Shown: positions 23,937 to 34,187 of the stretch, in pieces | Layout: the number at the start of each line of letters is the position of its first letter | How positions within the stretch are numbered: position 1 is the first letter of the stretch | DNA from: Thamnidium elegans | Lineage: Eukaryota > Mucoromycota > Mucoromycetes > Mucorales > Mucoraceae | Direction: 5' to 3' | Assembly (NCBI GenBank): GCA_025201345.1 | Contig: JAIXMG010000011.1 | Location: forward strand, 744,001 to 808,000 | Length of the DNA stretch: 64,000 bases | Notes under the pieces: model-generated | Told to the model about the DNA's origin: nothing | The model's input: the letters and a program-made list of their open reading frames with translations, nothing else | The model's database searches: none | Translations under genes and position numbers: made by a program

Positions 23937-26381
23937 ATGCGTCCTATTATCTATCCTGAAACAGAAGAACTAATTCGAAATAAAAAGCAACAGAAGTTTC
24001 AGGTACGTGTTGAAGAGGAAAGGCAATCTAGCAATAGAAGAAGAGGTAACATTGAACTATAACAGTTTCTGTGAATTTTATTGATCATATTGATAACTTT
24101 ATCTAACTGCTATATTGACTCAGGTAAAAGAAAAAAAGACACACCAGAGGAGAAAAAAGCCAAGGCGGATGCAAGAAAAAGAAGAAGAATAGAACAGGAT
24201 TCTTCATCTTCTGGACCTGTTTGCAAGTCCTGTGGCCAACCTGGTCATACTACTTCTGCTTCTCGTTTATGTCCCAACCATGAATATACTATCAAAGAAA
24301 GATTAGGAATGGCTTTCCCTACTTCTTATCAATTGTATACCGTTTCTATAACGCTTAAATCATTCATCAGGCAAGATGAAGGGAATCCGAACAAATTGTT
24401 TCGTCTGCTTGTGGTACTGTAGCTACTGCCTATAACAACTTCTACGTGGAAAATTATGAAACGTATATTGGAAACTATTTTATATACAGACTAAAGCAGG
24501 AGTATACTGTAAGTATTAACAAAAATACTAGTTTACATAACTATTATACTCATGAACTTTATTTATAAGAATATTAAAATGCCACTTGTAAAAAAGGTTG
24601 TATATGATTATGTCTTAGATGAAGCCTTAAAGAACGACACAAGGTCAGATATGCCAGAAGATTTTATTACACAAGATGGTCTTAATAGTGCACCAAATCT
24701 ACAGGCATTTTTAAACGATATCATTCAGCCAGTTAGAAACAGAGCACCTCGGCTCCCACTTTCAAGAGAAGGTGACCAAAAACCCATTCATTGTTCTATC
24801 GATAATGACTTATATTATCGAATTCTATGAGCAGGTCAATATACAACTTCAGGAAAATATGCAGCCAGAACAGTCAGAAGAGCTACTAGAACAAACAATA
24901 GAGCAACCGCCGGCTCAAACGGTTGAGTTAGTCCGTCCTCAGACATAAATGCGACAACCCCAGAGGCCTCGCTTGTTTTCTCTTTTTCCAAATCCTAGTC
25001 TTAAATGGCGGTTCATAAAGATTGATGGTCAAAATTTGTCAACTCTTTTCCCTGATACACGGCTTCAAAGAGAAGAAAACGAAACAAATTTCGCACTCGC
25101 TACACGTTGCTTTTTCAATTCTTTCGATTTTACCAAGCTGAAAATCAGAAAGTAAGTTTTTTTTAATCCCCCCTCTCCCAATTAAGATCATTATTAATAT
25201 TTATTACAATAGCTTGACAAAATTACAAGAATTACCAAGACAGAAAAGACGGATGTTCTTGAACAGTATATACACTGATGGATATACCTGTAGAATTTCT
25301 TTTGCAAGGAGTGTCCCAGAAACTCTTGAAGAAGATAAAGTCAATCTTGAAATCGCAGATCTCAACGCAGACGAAATTGAAAACTTTTTCCGTTCTTGTT
25401 TTCTAGACCCTGGCCGTAAGAATGCATATGTGGCATATTATGGAAATGAACAGGTCAGGTCTCTGACAGTAAATGAATACTATTGCTCTTCTGGATCTGT
25501 AAATCGAGCAAGAAAACAAGATACCTTCAAAATCGAACAAGGCATAAAGGATCTAGAGACTCAAATCCCGACGACTAAAACTTCTTCTGTTGATTCTTAC
25601 ATCAACCACCTAACATATGTACTGACTCATTTGAGGCGTTTTTTTTTAATTTTTATGACTTCAGAACAGCTTCAATTAAATGGAACAATTATTATGGAAG
25701 GCAATGTGCCCTCGAAGAAGCTTGCAATATTCTGATTAATGGTGGGAAAAAATATAACCCCAATCGAAGAAAGAAAATAAAATCAAATAGACGGAAACGA
25801 AAAAAAAAAATGGTCAACCGACGAACTCCCGATTCTCGCAATCTACCAATATAAATAAAGTAATAGTATATTTTCCAAGTATATGATCATCTTACTAACA
25901 TCCATTTATATTTTAGACGGACTAACCACAAAAGTCATTTCGTTGAAGGGGACAGAACAAAGATGCCTTTGGTGATTTTCGGTGATGGTTTAAAAGGGAG
26001 TAGCCATGTGAAGTACAAAGGACGACGAGTTGGCGTTTCTGATGTCATCTATAAGAATTTAAAAAGAAGACAAAACCTCGGGGAGGTGTTATTGCTTGAT
26101 ATAAATGAGTTCCGGACCCCTTCTGTAAGTTATTACAATACAATTAAGCGCTTATTAAGTCAATTAATTATCCTTCTATAAAATAGGTCTGTCCAAATTG
26201 CAAAGAAATGAAGCTTAGAACTCATAAAGTTGACGACAAATATTTCTTTAATATATTGATCTGCAACGATTGTAATATATTTTGGAATAGAGATATCCTC
26301 GCTGCAAAAAATATGATGTTCATCGCATGCCAGATCTGGGCTGGTATGGACCGACCAACAATTTTTACACGTCAAAATTGA
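23937..26381 (+). pseudogene. Fanzor (eukaryotic TnpB-like, RuvC/zinc-ribbon nuclease), young copy
   Basis: Likely exons: 23937-24045, 24124-24334, 24382-24508, 24570 onward, up to 25151, 25213 onward, and 26187-26381. The N-terminus is basic with a zinc-knuckle variant C-x2-C-x4-H-x7-C (CKSCGQPGHTT), then AYNNFYVENYETYIGNYF. The nuclease half has SLFPNPSLKWRFIKIDGQN, DGYTCRISFARSV, FLDPGRKNAYVAYYG (RuvC-I Asp, 25406-25408), PLVIFGDGLK, IYKNLKRRQNLGEVLLLDIN, then EFRTPS (Glu 26107-26109). Last come zinc ribbon VCPNC..ICNDC and WNRDILAAKNM (RuvC-III Asp, 26292-26294). The Glu sits beside the zinc ribbon, the rearranged site reported for Fanzor. Lesions: a one-base shift near 24825, in-frame TAA 24946-24948, a homopolymer-T shift near 25640, and possibly an A-run shift near 25800. 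TnpB relatives cut DNA with an RNA guide; activity here is doubtful because of the breaks. Confidence 0.85.
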
Positions 26382-26913
26382 CAACGCGCCACATAGAACG
26401 TGGTTGTTTCGCGTCTTCGGACAAAAAACTTAAAGATTGCTACAGGTAAGAGAGTGTATAAATACATGACTAATAGAAACTTGATATATACTAACACTCA
26501 ATATGCCCTATTTTTGAATCTGTATTCTGTTTTCCTATTGCTGTCTCATATTCCCTTCTGCATCTCATATTCCCTTCTGTGTCCCAATTTTGTAACCTTG
26601 TCCCAATCTAATTTGGAAATGACCAAAAATTTATTTACTTTGTCCAAAAAAAGGTAAGAGTATATAACCCGCAAAAAATGACCGTTGTATAAAACAAATT
26701 CGATTTTAAAATAGATGCACTGTAGAACCGTTGTATAAATAAAATCCATGGTACTCTAGCATGGATGTATTTGAATTAAGTAATGGTAATTAAATAATAA
26801 TAAAGTTAAAGTTATGGAATGTGTGTGTGTGTGAGAGAGAGGGGTATATGTTTTTTCTTGAAATTGTTTGTATAGCTTTCATGTTGTTTTATAACAGCAA
26901 CAACAACAAAAAC
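26382..26913. other. intergenic downstream of the young Fanzor
   Basis: AT-rich. This is where a Fanzor-associated guide RNA and the right end of its element would be expected. A GC-richer stretch at 26383-26425 (ACGCGCC..GTGG..CGCG) follows the stop codon directly and then drops to AT-rich sequence. A GT dinucleotide run lies near 26821-26835. No inverted-repeat partner was found upstream. Confidence 0.4.
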
Positions 26914-27651
26914 TTACACATCACTAGCATGTGATCCAATACTGACAGGTACATTATCTGCATCTTTTAACCAACAAGTCTCATAAAACGAAGCAATTAA
27001 AAGCGCAGCAACAATCGTTATATTCGTCAGAATATAAAACGCAATAGCACTACCTGATGACTTCATGCCGACAAATCCAGGAATTAAAACAAAGACGGAG
27101 GAAGTAGTAATCAATAAGATAAATGTCACGATAGATACACAGGATTTTACCGATAGTTTTCGATACATAGTTATAAAAAGGGTCCATATAATCAATATAA
27201 ATACCCAATTGGAGATAATAAGAAATCCAAATAATGGTTCGATGTTGGCTGGGTTGTACTGGCCGTCTAGTTGAATCTCTCTTGATATAATCGTAAGTGC
27301 TAGGCCAGTGGTGATTGTAACAAGAGACCAGAAATAACCAAAGTAGACTAGGTATTTACGAAAGTCGCTCTTTTCGGATAAACGGTCAAAGGCGAACAGA
27401 ATGGTCAAGTGTACACAGGATGAATATGCACTAAATAAAACAAAAGTGACAAACATGGCTTTATTAGTCGCTAAAGAAAGTATACTGGAGCAAAGAGATA
27501 TTAGACCAGCTGCAAAGGCACTCAATCCTGTAAATGATCGTCTAGACTTGTTTTTGATGTAGAAAAAACAGGTAAATAGAACCAACGGTATACTAATTAC
27601 AATAGATACGTATCCGTACCAGTCGATATTACCGTAAATAATCGCCAGCAT
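26914..27651 (-). CDS. seven-transmembrane protein of unknown function
   Basis: Single-exon frame of 245 codons starting MLAIIYGNIDWYG. Seven hydrophobic segments are visible in order: GYVSIVISIPLVLFTCFFYI, LSAFAAGLISLCSSILSLA, FVTFVLFSAYSSCVHLTILF, YLVYFGYFWSLVTITTGLAL, FGFLIISNWVFILIIWTLFI, VSIVTFILLITTSSVFVLI and IAFYILTNITIVAALLIASF. Loops are short and the C-terminal tail is brief. The topology is compatible with a receptor-like or fungal RTA/Lam6-type membrane protein, but no signature of any family is clear, so no function is assigned. It is divergent from the small gene at 28167. Confidence 0.75.
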   Translation of the reverse strand: MLAIIYGNIDWYGYVSIVISIPLVLFTCFFYIKNKSRRSFTGLSAFAAGLISLCSSILSLATNKAMFVTFVLFSAYSSCVHLTILFAFDRLSEKSDFRKYLVYFGYFWSLVTITTGLALTIISREIQLDGQYNPANIEPLFGFLIISNWVFILIIWTLFITMYRKLSVKSCVSIVTFILLITTSSVFVLIPGFVGMKSSGSAIAFYILTNITIVAALLIASFYETCWLKDADNVPVSIGSHASDV

Positions 27652-28166
27652 TACTTTTTTTTTCAAGAAAAAATATATGTATATAATGTAAAAAGGAAAA
27701 AAAAATGGAGAGGGAAGAGAGATTGTTTTTTTTAAAAAAAACGGAAGGGTAACTTAGTTATATGTAACACAAAATCATTTTTTTTTTACTTTGAGCGAAT
27801 GGAAGCAACTTTATAAATGTGTTACACGGTGTGGCTGATAAGGTATTTTTTTCTTATTAAGAGATACATTTTTTATTCAGCTGCTGCTATCGATATCCCT
27901 TGTGGCTTTTACTACTATCATAAATTAAAAGTATAAACTGCAGATTAGTGGAAGGACTTAATCTCAGTCCATTTAAATATAGGTATCCGATTTCGTTTTA
28001 GTTGTGGCAAGTACCTTCAGGTACCCCAGGTTTTTTATAGGTAAAGAATTTTCTTTTTTGTATAAATCTAAATAAACATGAACATTCTTGTCATATTACC
28101 AAGTTACATATATTTTTATATTATTTTTTTTTCTTCTTCTTTTAATTCTTTTAGGAGTTTATATTG
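27652..28166. other. intergenic between divergent genes
   Basis: Shared upstream region of the seven-TM gene (minus) and the small hypothetical gene (plus). AT-rich with a poly-A/T stretch near 27700-27790. A GC-richer patch with GGTACC-type motifs (CAGGTACCCCAGG near 28017-28030) may be regulatory, but I cannot name a factor. Confidence 0.4.
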
Positions 28167-28607
28167 ATGGTAGCAAAAAAGTATTTTATTTCGCCATTTG
28201 TTTGTTCCCTTTTCTTAATATCTCGCGCTCAAGATAATTATGGAATCATTCAGTATATAAAAGATAGTATAAGGATGAAGAAGTCCGTAAGCAATACGAA
28301 ATACTGGAGGGAACTATATAATGATGAAAAATTAAATGAAGTGATAGAATTAGGAGTTGTTACAACAATCGAAGACGTACCAAATCTAGTTCAAAGTGAT
28401 AGCATTATTAAGAAAAGACATACTGAACAGATAGAGACTGAGGACCCTACGGAAGACGATAAAGATAGATTAAACGAGTATATAAACAACCATGATGATT
28501 ATAGACTTAAAAAATGGTTCGAAGATTTAAAGAAAAAGAAGGGAACTTTTGATAGTAAAGAGGAAAACCAATTAAAATCAGCTAAACTTAAGCAAAAGCA
28601 ACCTTAG
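28167..28607 (+). CDS. hypothetical protein, N-terminal hydrophobic segment
   Basis: 146 codons beginning MVAKKYFISPFVCSLFLISR, which looks like a signal peptide or membrane anchor. A charged, probably helical body follows (KYWRELYNDEKLNEVIELG, DDYRLKKWFEDLKKKKGTF) and ends in a Lys/Gln-rich tail. Codon use and charge pattern look like real coding. I do not recognise the family. An upstream exon is possible: an ATG at 28078 and an acceptor near 28155 would add a few hydrophobic residues, but the donor would be weak. Confidence 0.5.
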   Translation: MVAKKYFISPFVCSLFLISRAQDNYGIIQYIKDSIRMKKSVSNTKYWRELYNDEKLNEVIELGVVTTIEDVPNLVQSDSIIKKRHTEQIETEDPTEDDKDRLNEYINNHDDYRLKKWFEDLKKKKGTFDSKEENQLKSAKLKQKQP

Positions 28608-28702
28608 TTATAGTATAAATTTTCCCCCCTTTTACAAATTTTAAATAATATACACGCTTATAAATTATTTATTTTATTTTATTTTTAAGAGTATTTAACT
28701 GT

Positions 28703-30721
28703 TTAAACTCTGTACATAAAATCAAGAGACTCGTCTCCAATTCTTGAATCATTTGCAGCGAAAGCTGATAACTCTTCTATCGTTAATTTGGACTTTTCTA
28801 ATTTTTTTGCGGTGTTTGCTCTACGAAGAAGGAACCTTTGTAATAATGCCAACACGATGAAAAGAGAGATAAATACTAAATTAATTCGATGTCCTCGTAC
28901 TTTTTTGTTTTGTTTTTGAAATATATATAGTTTCTTGTCAGTTTAGTTTATATCTATTTATTTATAATGGACTTACAGTATCGAGGAGCATCTGAGTGTC
29001 TATAGATATTGGATCCTAACAATCCAGCGGAATTATTGGCTGAAACGGCCATTGCAGTTGCCACACTTTTTTTCATATTAGGTGCAATGTTACCGGTTAA
29101 CCATGCATTTACAATAGGGTTAATAACAAATATACCAGCTACTGCGATACATACCCCTGTATATAATATAGCTCTTTCAACAAATATATTCAAAATAATG
29201 TAACCAACCAAACAAACTGATGCACCGGCAATAGCATGAAAGGCTCTCTCTTTTTTACGGTCGGAAGAATAGGCAACTGCAATCATCTAACTCAAAATAA
29301 TTTTAATATTTTTATGACAAACTCATTTGTTTGTATTTTATACCACAAATACGGCGCCAACGTATGGAGGTGCTATTGTGACGATTTTAGGAAATGGAAT
29401 TAGAGTTTTACATGTATTTTTTACCTGACATTAAATTTGCAGATAATTTGTTATCGTATCCCATTCCTTTGACAATGGAAGGAAGAAAACTAACAATGTA
29501 TGGTTTATATTAGATGCCACCCTCCTCCCACGAAATATGTATTTACTCACTTTGATATACTGGTATTGGGAACACTTCCACAAAAGAACATGGTCATATA
29601 AATCCATACTTTCCAATCCGTCAGCGCTTTTAAAGCTTGCTTTTTGTTGGATGCATCTAAATCACTCAATGTTGTATGTATATAAATACCTTCTCCATCT
29701 TCATTTAATCTTGCAACAGCCATTATTTTTTCTTCTTTGGTGAATGCTGACCAAGTAGATGGAGATTCTGGTAAATAAAAACTACATGATAACAATTTTT
29801 TTTTTGTAAATATTAAGTTGATAAAAAAAAGGAGGGAGAGGCGACATACAATGCAATACCAGCTACTAATACTGTAGGTATACCCTCAATTAAAAATAGC
29901 CATTGCCAACCAGTTAAACCTCCCGACCCTCTCAATTGTAAAATACCATATGCTAATATACCCGCTGAAGAAAAAAATTTAAAAATGTATACGCATGAGA
30001 ATTTCTCTATTTTTCTTTTACCATAAGCATGTGCGGCAACAGTAGAACCCCAAAAGAAAGCAATACGAGTAGCCATTTCATTCCTCTTATAAAAACAAGT
30101 TAGGAAATATATGACACCTGGAAAGAATCCTGCTTCAAAAAAGCCTAGGAAAAATCTTAGTGTCATTAGTTGACTATAATTTTTTACACCTGCATGAAGA
30201 CAAGCGACGGAACCCCATAATATCATAAGTAATGGCAACCTTTTTTTTTTTAAAAAAAAAAAGATTGTTTAAAGATTGTTTTTAAAAAAAAATGCTAATT
30301 ATAAAATTAATTTACCATCTTCTGGCAGTGAATCTTTTTAACAAGATATTGCTAGGTATTTGAAAGATCAAGAATCCGACCTGTTTTGTGTGTATACATA
30401 TATGTCAATAATTAGTAAATAATAGTAAATATAACTTACGTAGAATATAGTAACACAAGTATTAAACTGATCAGGTGTAATACCTATATCTTGTTCAAAG
30501 TTATCCAATACAGCATTACCTATATCACTGTTTTAAGTAACACACGCATATATATATATATATATTTTCAAATAAAATGAATTACCTAAACTTGATCTAT
30601 CCAAGGATGAAAATAAATACATGAAACTTAAAAAAGGTAACAGCCTTGTATCTAGTTTTCTAACTAGTCTTTTCTCTGCTAATTTATTATCTTGTTGATA
30701 AATAATATTATCTTTTTTCAT
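28703..30721 (-). CDS. MFS permease, anion:cation symporter (Dal5/Tna1-like)
   Basis: Ten short exons on the minus strand (30721-30586, 30519-30440, 30380-30316, 30239-30022, 29964-29850, 29781-29551, 29489-29425, 29372-29344, 29286-28977, 28899-28703) give 481 codons, the usual length for the family. The first helix region carries LDRSSLGNA, the D-R-x-x-x-G-N-A signature of the allantoate/nicotinate-type symporters. Next comes FQIPSNILLKRFTARRWLPL with SQLMTLRFFLGFFEAGFFPG (the RFxLGxxEAGFxPG motif), then GGLTGWQWLFLIEGIPTVL and FYLPESPSTW. The second half includes APPYVGAVFV and a cytosolic SSDRKKERA loop. It probably imports a small organic anion across the plasma membrane with protons; the substrate cannot be read from sequence. 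One donor (GTATGT near 29849) was chosen over an in-frame alternative to keep FYLPESP. Confidence 0.88.
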
Positions 30722-31735
30722 ATTATTATTTATTTTTTTTTAAAAAAAAATAAAAAAAAAAAATTAAAAAAGGTTAAAGTACTTGTCTTTTTTATTCTTT
30801 TTTATTTACCCAAGGATAACAATGGCTGATATTCATTTGGTTCTGGCATAAGCTTTTTTTTTTTTTGTATGTGTAAAGCAAAAAGGAAAAGGGGAGAGGG
30901 AAATAGGTCGGCAATCTATTCATGCCGTTGTTATCCAGCGACACACATGACCTCTTTTACGCTGATTAAATTTTAAAGTCGTCACGCGCTTATAAGGCTC
31001 TTGTTGCTTTAAACTCTTAATAATTAGACTATGAGAATTGGCAAGTTTAAACACTTTTAAAGAACTTTTGCTTTTTTTTTTATCACTTGTACTATAATCA
31101 TGCAATTGTTTTTTAATTAATAATAATAATTGAAGTGTTGGTAAGAGTAATTATAAAATACAAGAAATAAAAAGTATACTATTGTATTCATATGTAAAAC
31201 GAGAACGAAAGCATTTCAAGAATAACAGAACGTATCAAAAACAAGAGAATAAAAGAACAAAATATATCGAAAACAAAGTCACCATCGGAATGTTTAATTG
31301 AGTACAAACGCGTTGAAGCATGTAGAGAGCCAATAGTCTGTTTGCAAGTTTGATTTGTATATGTACCGTTTTCTTGAAGGAGAAACGCATTAGAATTCCT
31401 TATTTTTCATCTACTGTCTCTTTTTTAAAAATAAAAGAACAACTAATAATTACAGTTCAAGTGTTACTGAGAGGAAGAGTTTTTGTTACTTTTACTATTT
31501 TCTATTAGATCAGCAGAAATACAACAGGTCATTCTTTCAAAAGTAGAAGCTCCAAGTCATAGTTGTATTTTCCTTGAAATCACTAAATATTGTATTAGAG
31601 TACATATAAACCTCATATTCAGAAATGAAGTCTACTTATTTTATCATGAGCAAGTATCAAAAAATAAATAGTGACCACTTCTCGTTTTTATTCAGCACCC
31701 TTTTTTTTTTACTTCTTTTCTTTAATTTTTTATAC
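30722..31735. other. intergenic between divergent genes
   Basis: Promoter region shared by the permease (minus) and the RAD57/XRCC3-like gene (plus). Long A/T runs near 30730-30770. No gene seen; short frames at 30920-31105 and 31483-31671 have no recognisable content. Confidence 0.45.
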
Positions 31736-32905
31736 ATGAATAATGAACTAGAATCAGTTGTAAAGAAATACAATCTTCTTGAAAAAATAGAAGAACGTAA
31801 GTAGAATTGTTAAATGCAGATTCAACTATTTTTTTTTTTAACTCTTTCATAAAAATAAGTTGGACTTGATTCAGCTGAAGATTTGTTGTTAAAGAGACCT
31901 CAAGACCTACAAAAATTACTGCGCATTAACGAACAGGCCTCACAAGATATCTTGCTTACTGCTGCTCAACAGATATATGATTTTAAAGCTCGAGAAATAA
32001 AGACGGATAGATTATTAAAACCACAAACAGTGACAACGGGCGATGCAACAATTGATACATTATTAAATCCTGGTATATCACTTGGTAATATTACAGAAGT
32101 TGTTGGTGAAAGGTTTGGTTTGTAAACCATTAATTAGGTGTCATATATTAAATTTAATTATTATAGTTCTTCTGGAAAGACCCAGTTTGCACTTCAACTT
32201 TGTTTGACGGTACAATTACCGATATCAGAAGGTGGACAGGAAGGTTCTGCTGTATATATTCATAATGAGGGGCCGTTTCCTTCTGATAGATTAGATCAAC
32301 TCGCAAATCACAATCACCCAAATAATGTGCAGGAGATTAAGAATAACATTCATACAATACGAGTCAAGGATATAGATGATCAGTTTCGCGTACTAGCATA
32401 TAAATTACCTGCATTTGTAGAATCACAAGTAAATCAAAATAAACCAGTTCGATTGGTCGTTATTGATTCCATTAGCGCAGTCTATCGAAGTGATTCGACC
32501 ATGCAGAGATTTGAAAAGATGAAAGAGATTTGTGAAGTAGGTACTAGGTTAAAGCAACTTGCGTACAAGTATAATTTAGCTGTGGTAGCAGTAAATCAAG
32601 TGTCAGATGTTGTTGTAAAAGATAGTTCGCAAAGTATTGAAAATATAGAAAAATGGATGGACTTTCAATTGATTAATCAAAAGGATAATCAAATGCTTGG
32701 TCTTTATATACAATCTTTGTTAAAGAAACCTATATTGGGTTTAGCTTGGTCTAATTCTGTCAATACTAGAATTAGGTTTGCTAGGTCACCCATGTTGGAA
32801 GGTATGAAAACAAGAAGAGTTATGTTTATCGAGTTCTCTCCAGTAGCTGCAAGATTAGGTTGTGAAGTAAGGATCGAGCAAGGTGGTGTCAAAAGTTATT
32901 CATAA
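31736..32905 (+). CDS. RAD51-paralogue recombinase (RAD57/XRCC3-like)
   Basis: Three exons (31736-31796, 31860-32112, 32167-32905) give 350 codons, close to human XRCC3 (346). An N-terminal helical region is followed by VTTGDATIDTLLNPGISLG and the Walker A motif GESSSGKTQFALQL (about residues 101-115, spanning the second intron). Next come VYIHNEGPFPSDRL, Walker B RLVVIDSISAVYR, and LAVVAVNQVSDVV (the L1 side). The C-terminal part has LGLAWSNSVNTRIRFARSP, a hallmark of XRCC3/Rad57. These proteins help load Rad51 on single-stranded DNA in homologous recombination. I leave the symbol blank because Rad55, Rad57 and Xrcc3 names are used inconsistently in early fungi. The zinc-finger gene starts 169 bp downstream on the same strand. 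Confidence 0.88.
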
Positions 32906-33074
32906 AAAATAAAATTTAACGATATCGTGTACCTTAATTAAATTTGATATATCATTTTCGCTGTCACAATTGGTCGGTTAATTATTTGTCCGCGTCTATT
33001 AATTTTTCTAGCAGGATCAACACGTTTTTATTTGACTTTTTTTTTTTTGAAAATATAATACGCACTAAAAAAAA

Positions 33075-34145
33075 ATGTCTTATAATAATCCATATCAACA
33101 ACAGCAGCAACATCACCAACAGCAGCAGCAGCAACACCAACAACAACAACACCAACAACAACAGCACCAACAAAACCAACAACAACACCAACAAAACCAA
33201 CAACAACACCAACAAAACCGACAACAACAACAGCAAAACCAACAACATCTACATAATGGTTACATGAATAATAATCTACCTAGTTTACATGAACAATCAC
33301 CTTATCGTACACAGCAATATAGACCACCACCTAATAATGTACCGGAACATTATAATTCTACTTCTAATATGTACGAATCACGTAAACTATTTACATGTAA
33401 TGAGCCAGGCTGTTCAGAGTACTTTGACCAACCGGGAGGACTACGAATACATCAAAGGTAAAGTATACTATCTCACGATTTTTTTTTTTTTTTAAAAAAT
33501 TTAATTTATAATTAAAAGTAATATGATAGAAACACTCATGGTAGAGGTAGTGGTAGTGGTGGTAATGGTGGTGCAGAACCGGATCATATGAGATCATCAC
33601 AAACGAGACCTTATGTAATAAAACCTTTTTGCTGATACATATATCGAAATCATTTATTTTTGTTTATTCAAACTGTTTAATATGTAGGTATGTCCTTATG
33701 CGGAGTGCGGAAAGTCATTTACACAATATGGAAATTTAAAGGTATGCAATAAAAAAAAAAAAAATGATGAGAAAGAGTATTATTTTAATACGTGTTTTTT
33801 ATTAGACTCATTCGAGAAAACATACAGGAGAGAGACCATATCATGTAAGTACAGACAAACCAAATGATGTCACACACTGACGAAACGAGAGGGGGGAATT
33901 TTTTAGTGTACGTACGATGGATGTGATAAAGCGTTTACTCAGCTTGGGAATTTAAAAACGCATGAAAAGATACATTGGCCAGTCAAACCATTTATGTGTG
34001 CATTCCCTAATTGTGGTAAAGGATTTACACAGCGAGGAAATTTAAAGGTAAAAAAAAAATTTTTTTAATACAATTTTTTTTTTAATATGAAGTTTTTTTT
34101 TTTTAGACTCATCAAGTTAAAGTTCATCAAATTGTTCCTCAGTAA
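33075..34145 (+). CDS. poly-Q C2H2 zinc-finger transcription factor
   Basis: Six exons (33075-33457, 33530-33614, 33688-33741, 33806-33844, 33907-34047, 34107-34145) give 246 codons. Residues about 6-60 are an almost pure Gln/His tract coded by CAA/CAG/CAC triplets. Four C2H2 fingers follow: FTCNEPGCSEYFDQPGGLRI..H, VCPYAECGKSFTQYGNLK..H, CTYDGCDKAFTQLGNLKTHE and MCAFPNCGKGFTQRGNLK..H, each C-x4-C type. The HTGERPY linker between fingers 2 and 3 is canonical. Introns fall inside or just after the fingers, so the finger array is split over five exons. Probably a DNA-binding regulator; the target is unknown. Its stop codon is only 42 bp from the stop codon of the convergent kinase gene. Confidence 0.88.
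33095..33250 (+). repeat. CAA/CAG/CAC trinucleotide repeat coding poly-Gln
   Basis: Imperfect trinucleotide array in the first exon of the zinc-finger gene. It includes a 21-bp higher-order unit (CAACAACACCAACAAAACCA-like) repeated three times around 33175-33230. It explains long but spurious open frames on the opposite strand (poly-Leu) and in frame +2 (poly-Asn/Thr). Confidence 0.85.
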
Positions 34146-34187
34146 AACAGAAAAAAAAAAAAAAAAAAAAAAAAAATACACATATAT

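Noticed and set aside
32982..33267. Long poly-Leu (minus) and poly-Asn/Thr (plus) open frames
   Set aside because: Shadows of the CAA/CAG/CAC repeat coding poly-Gln in the zinc-finger gene.
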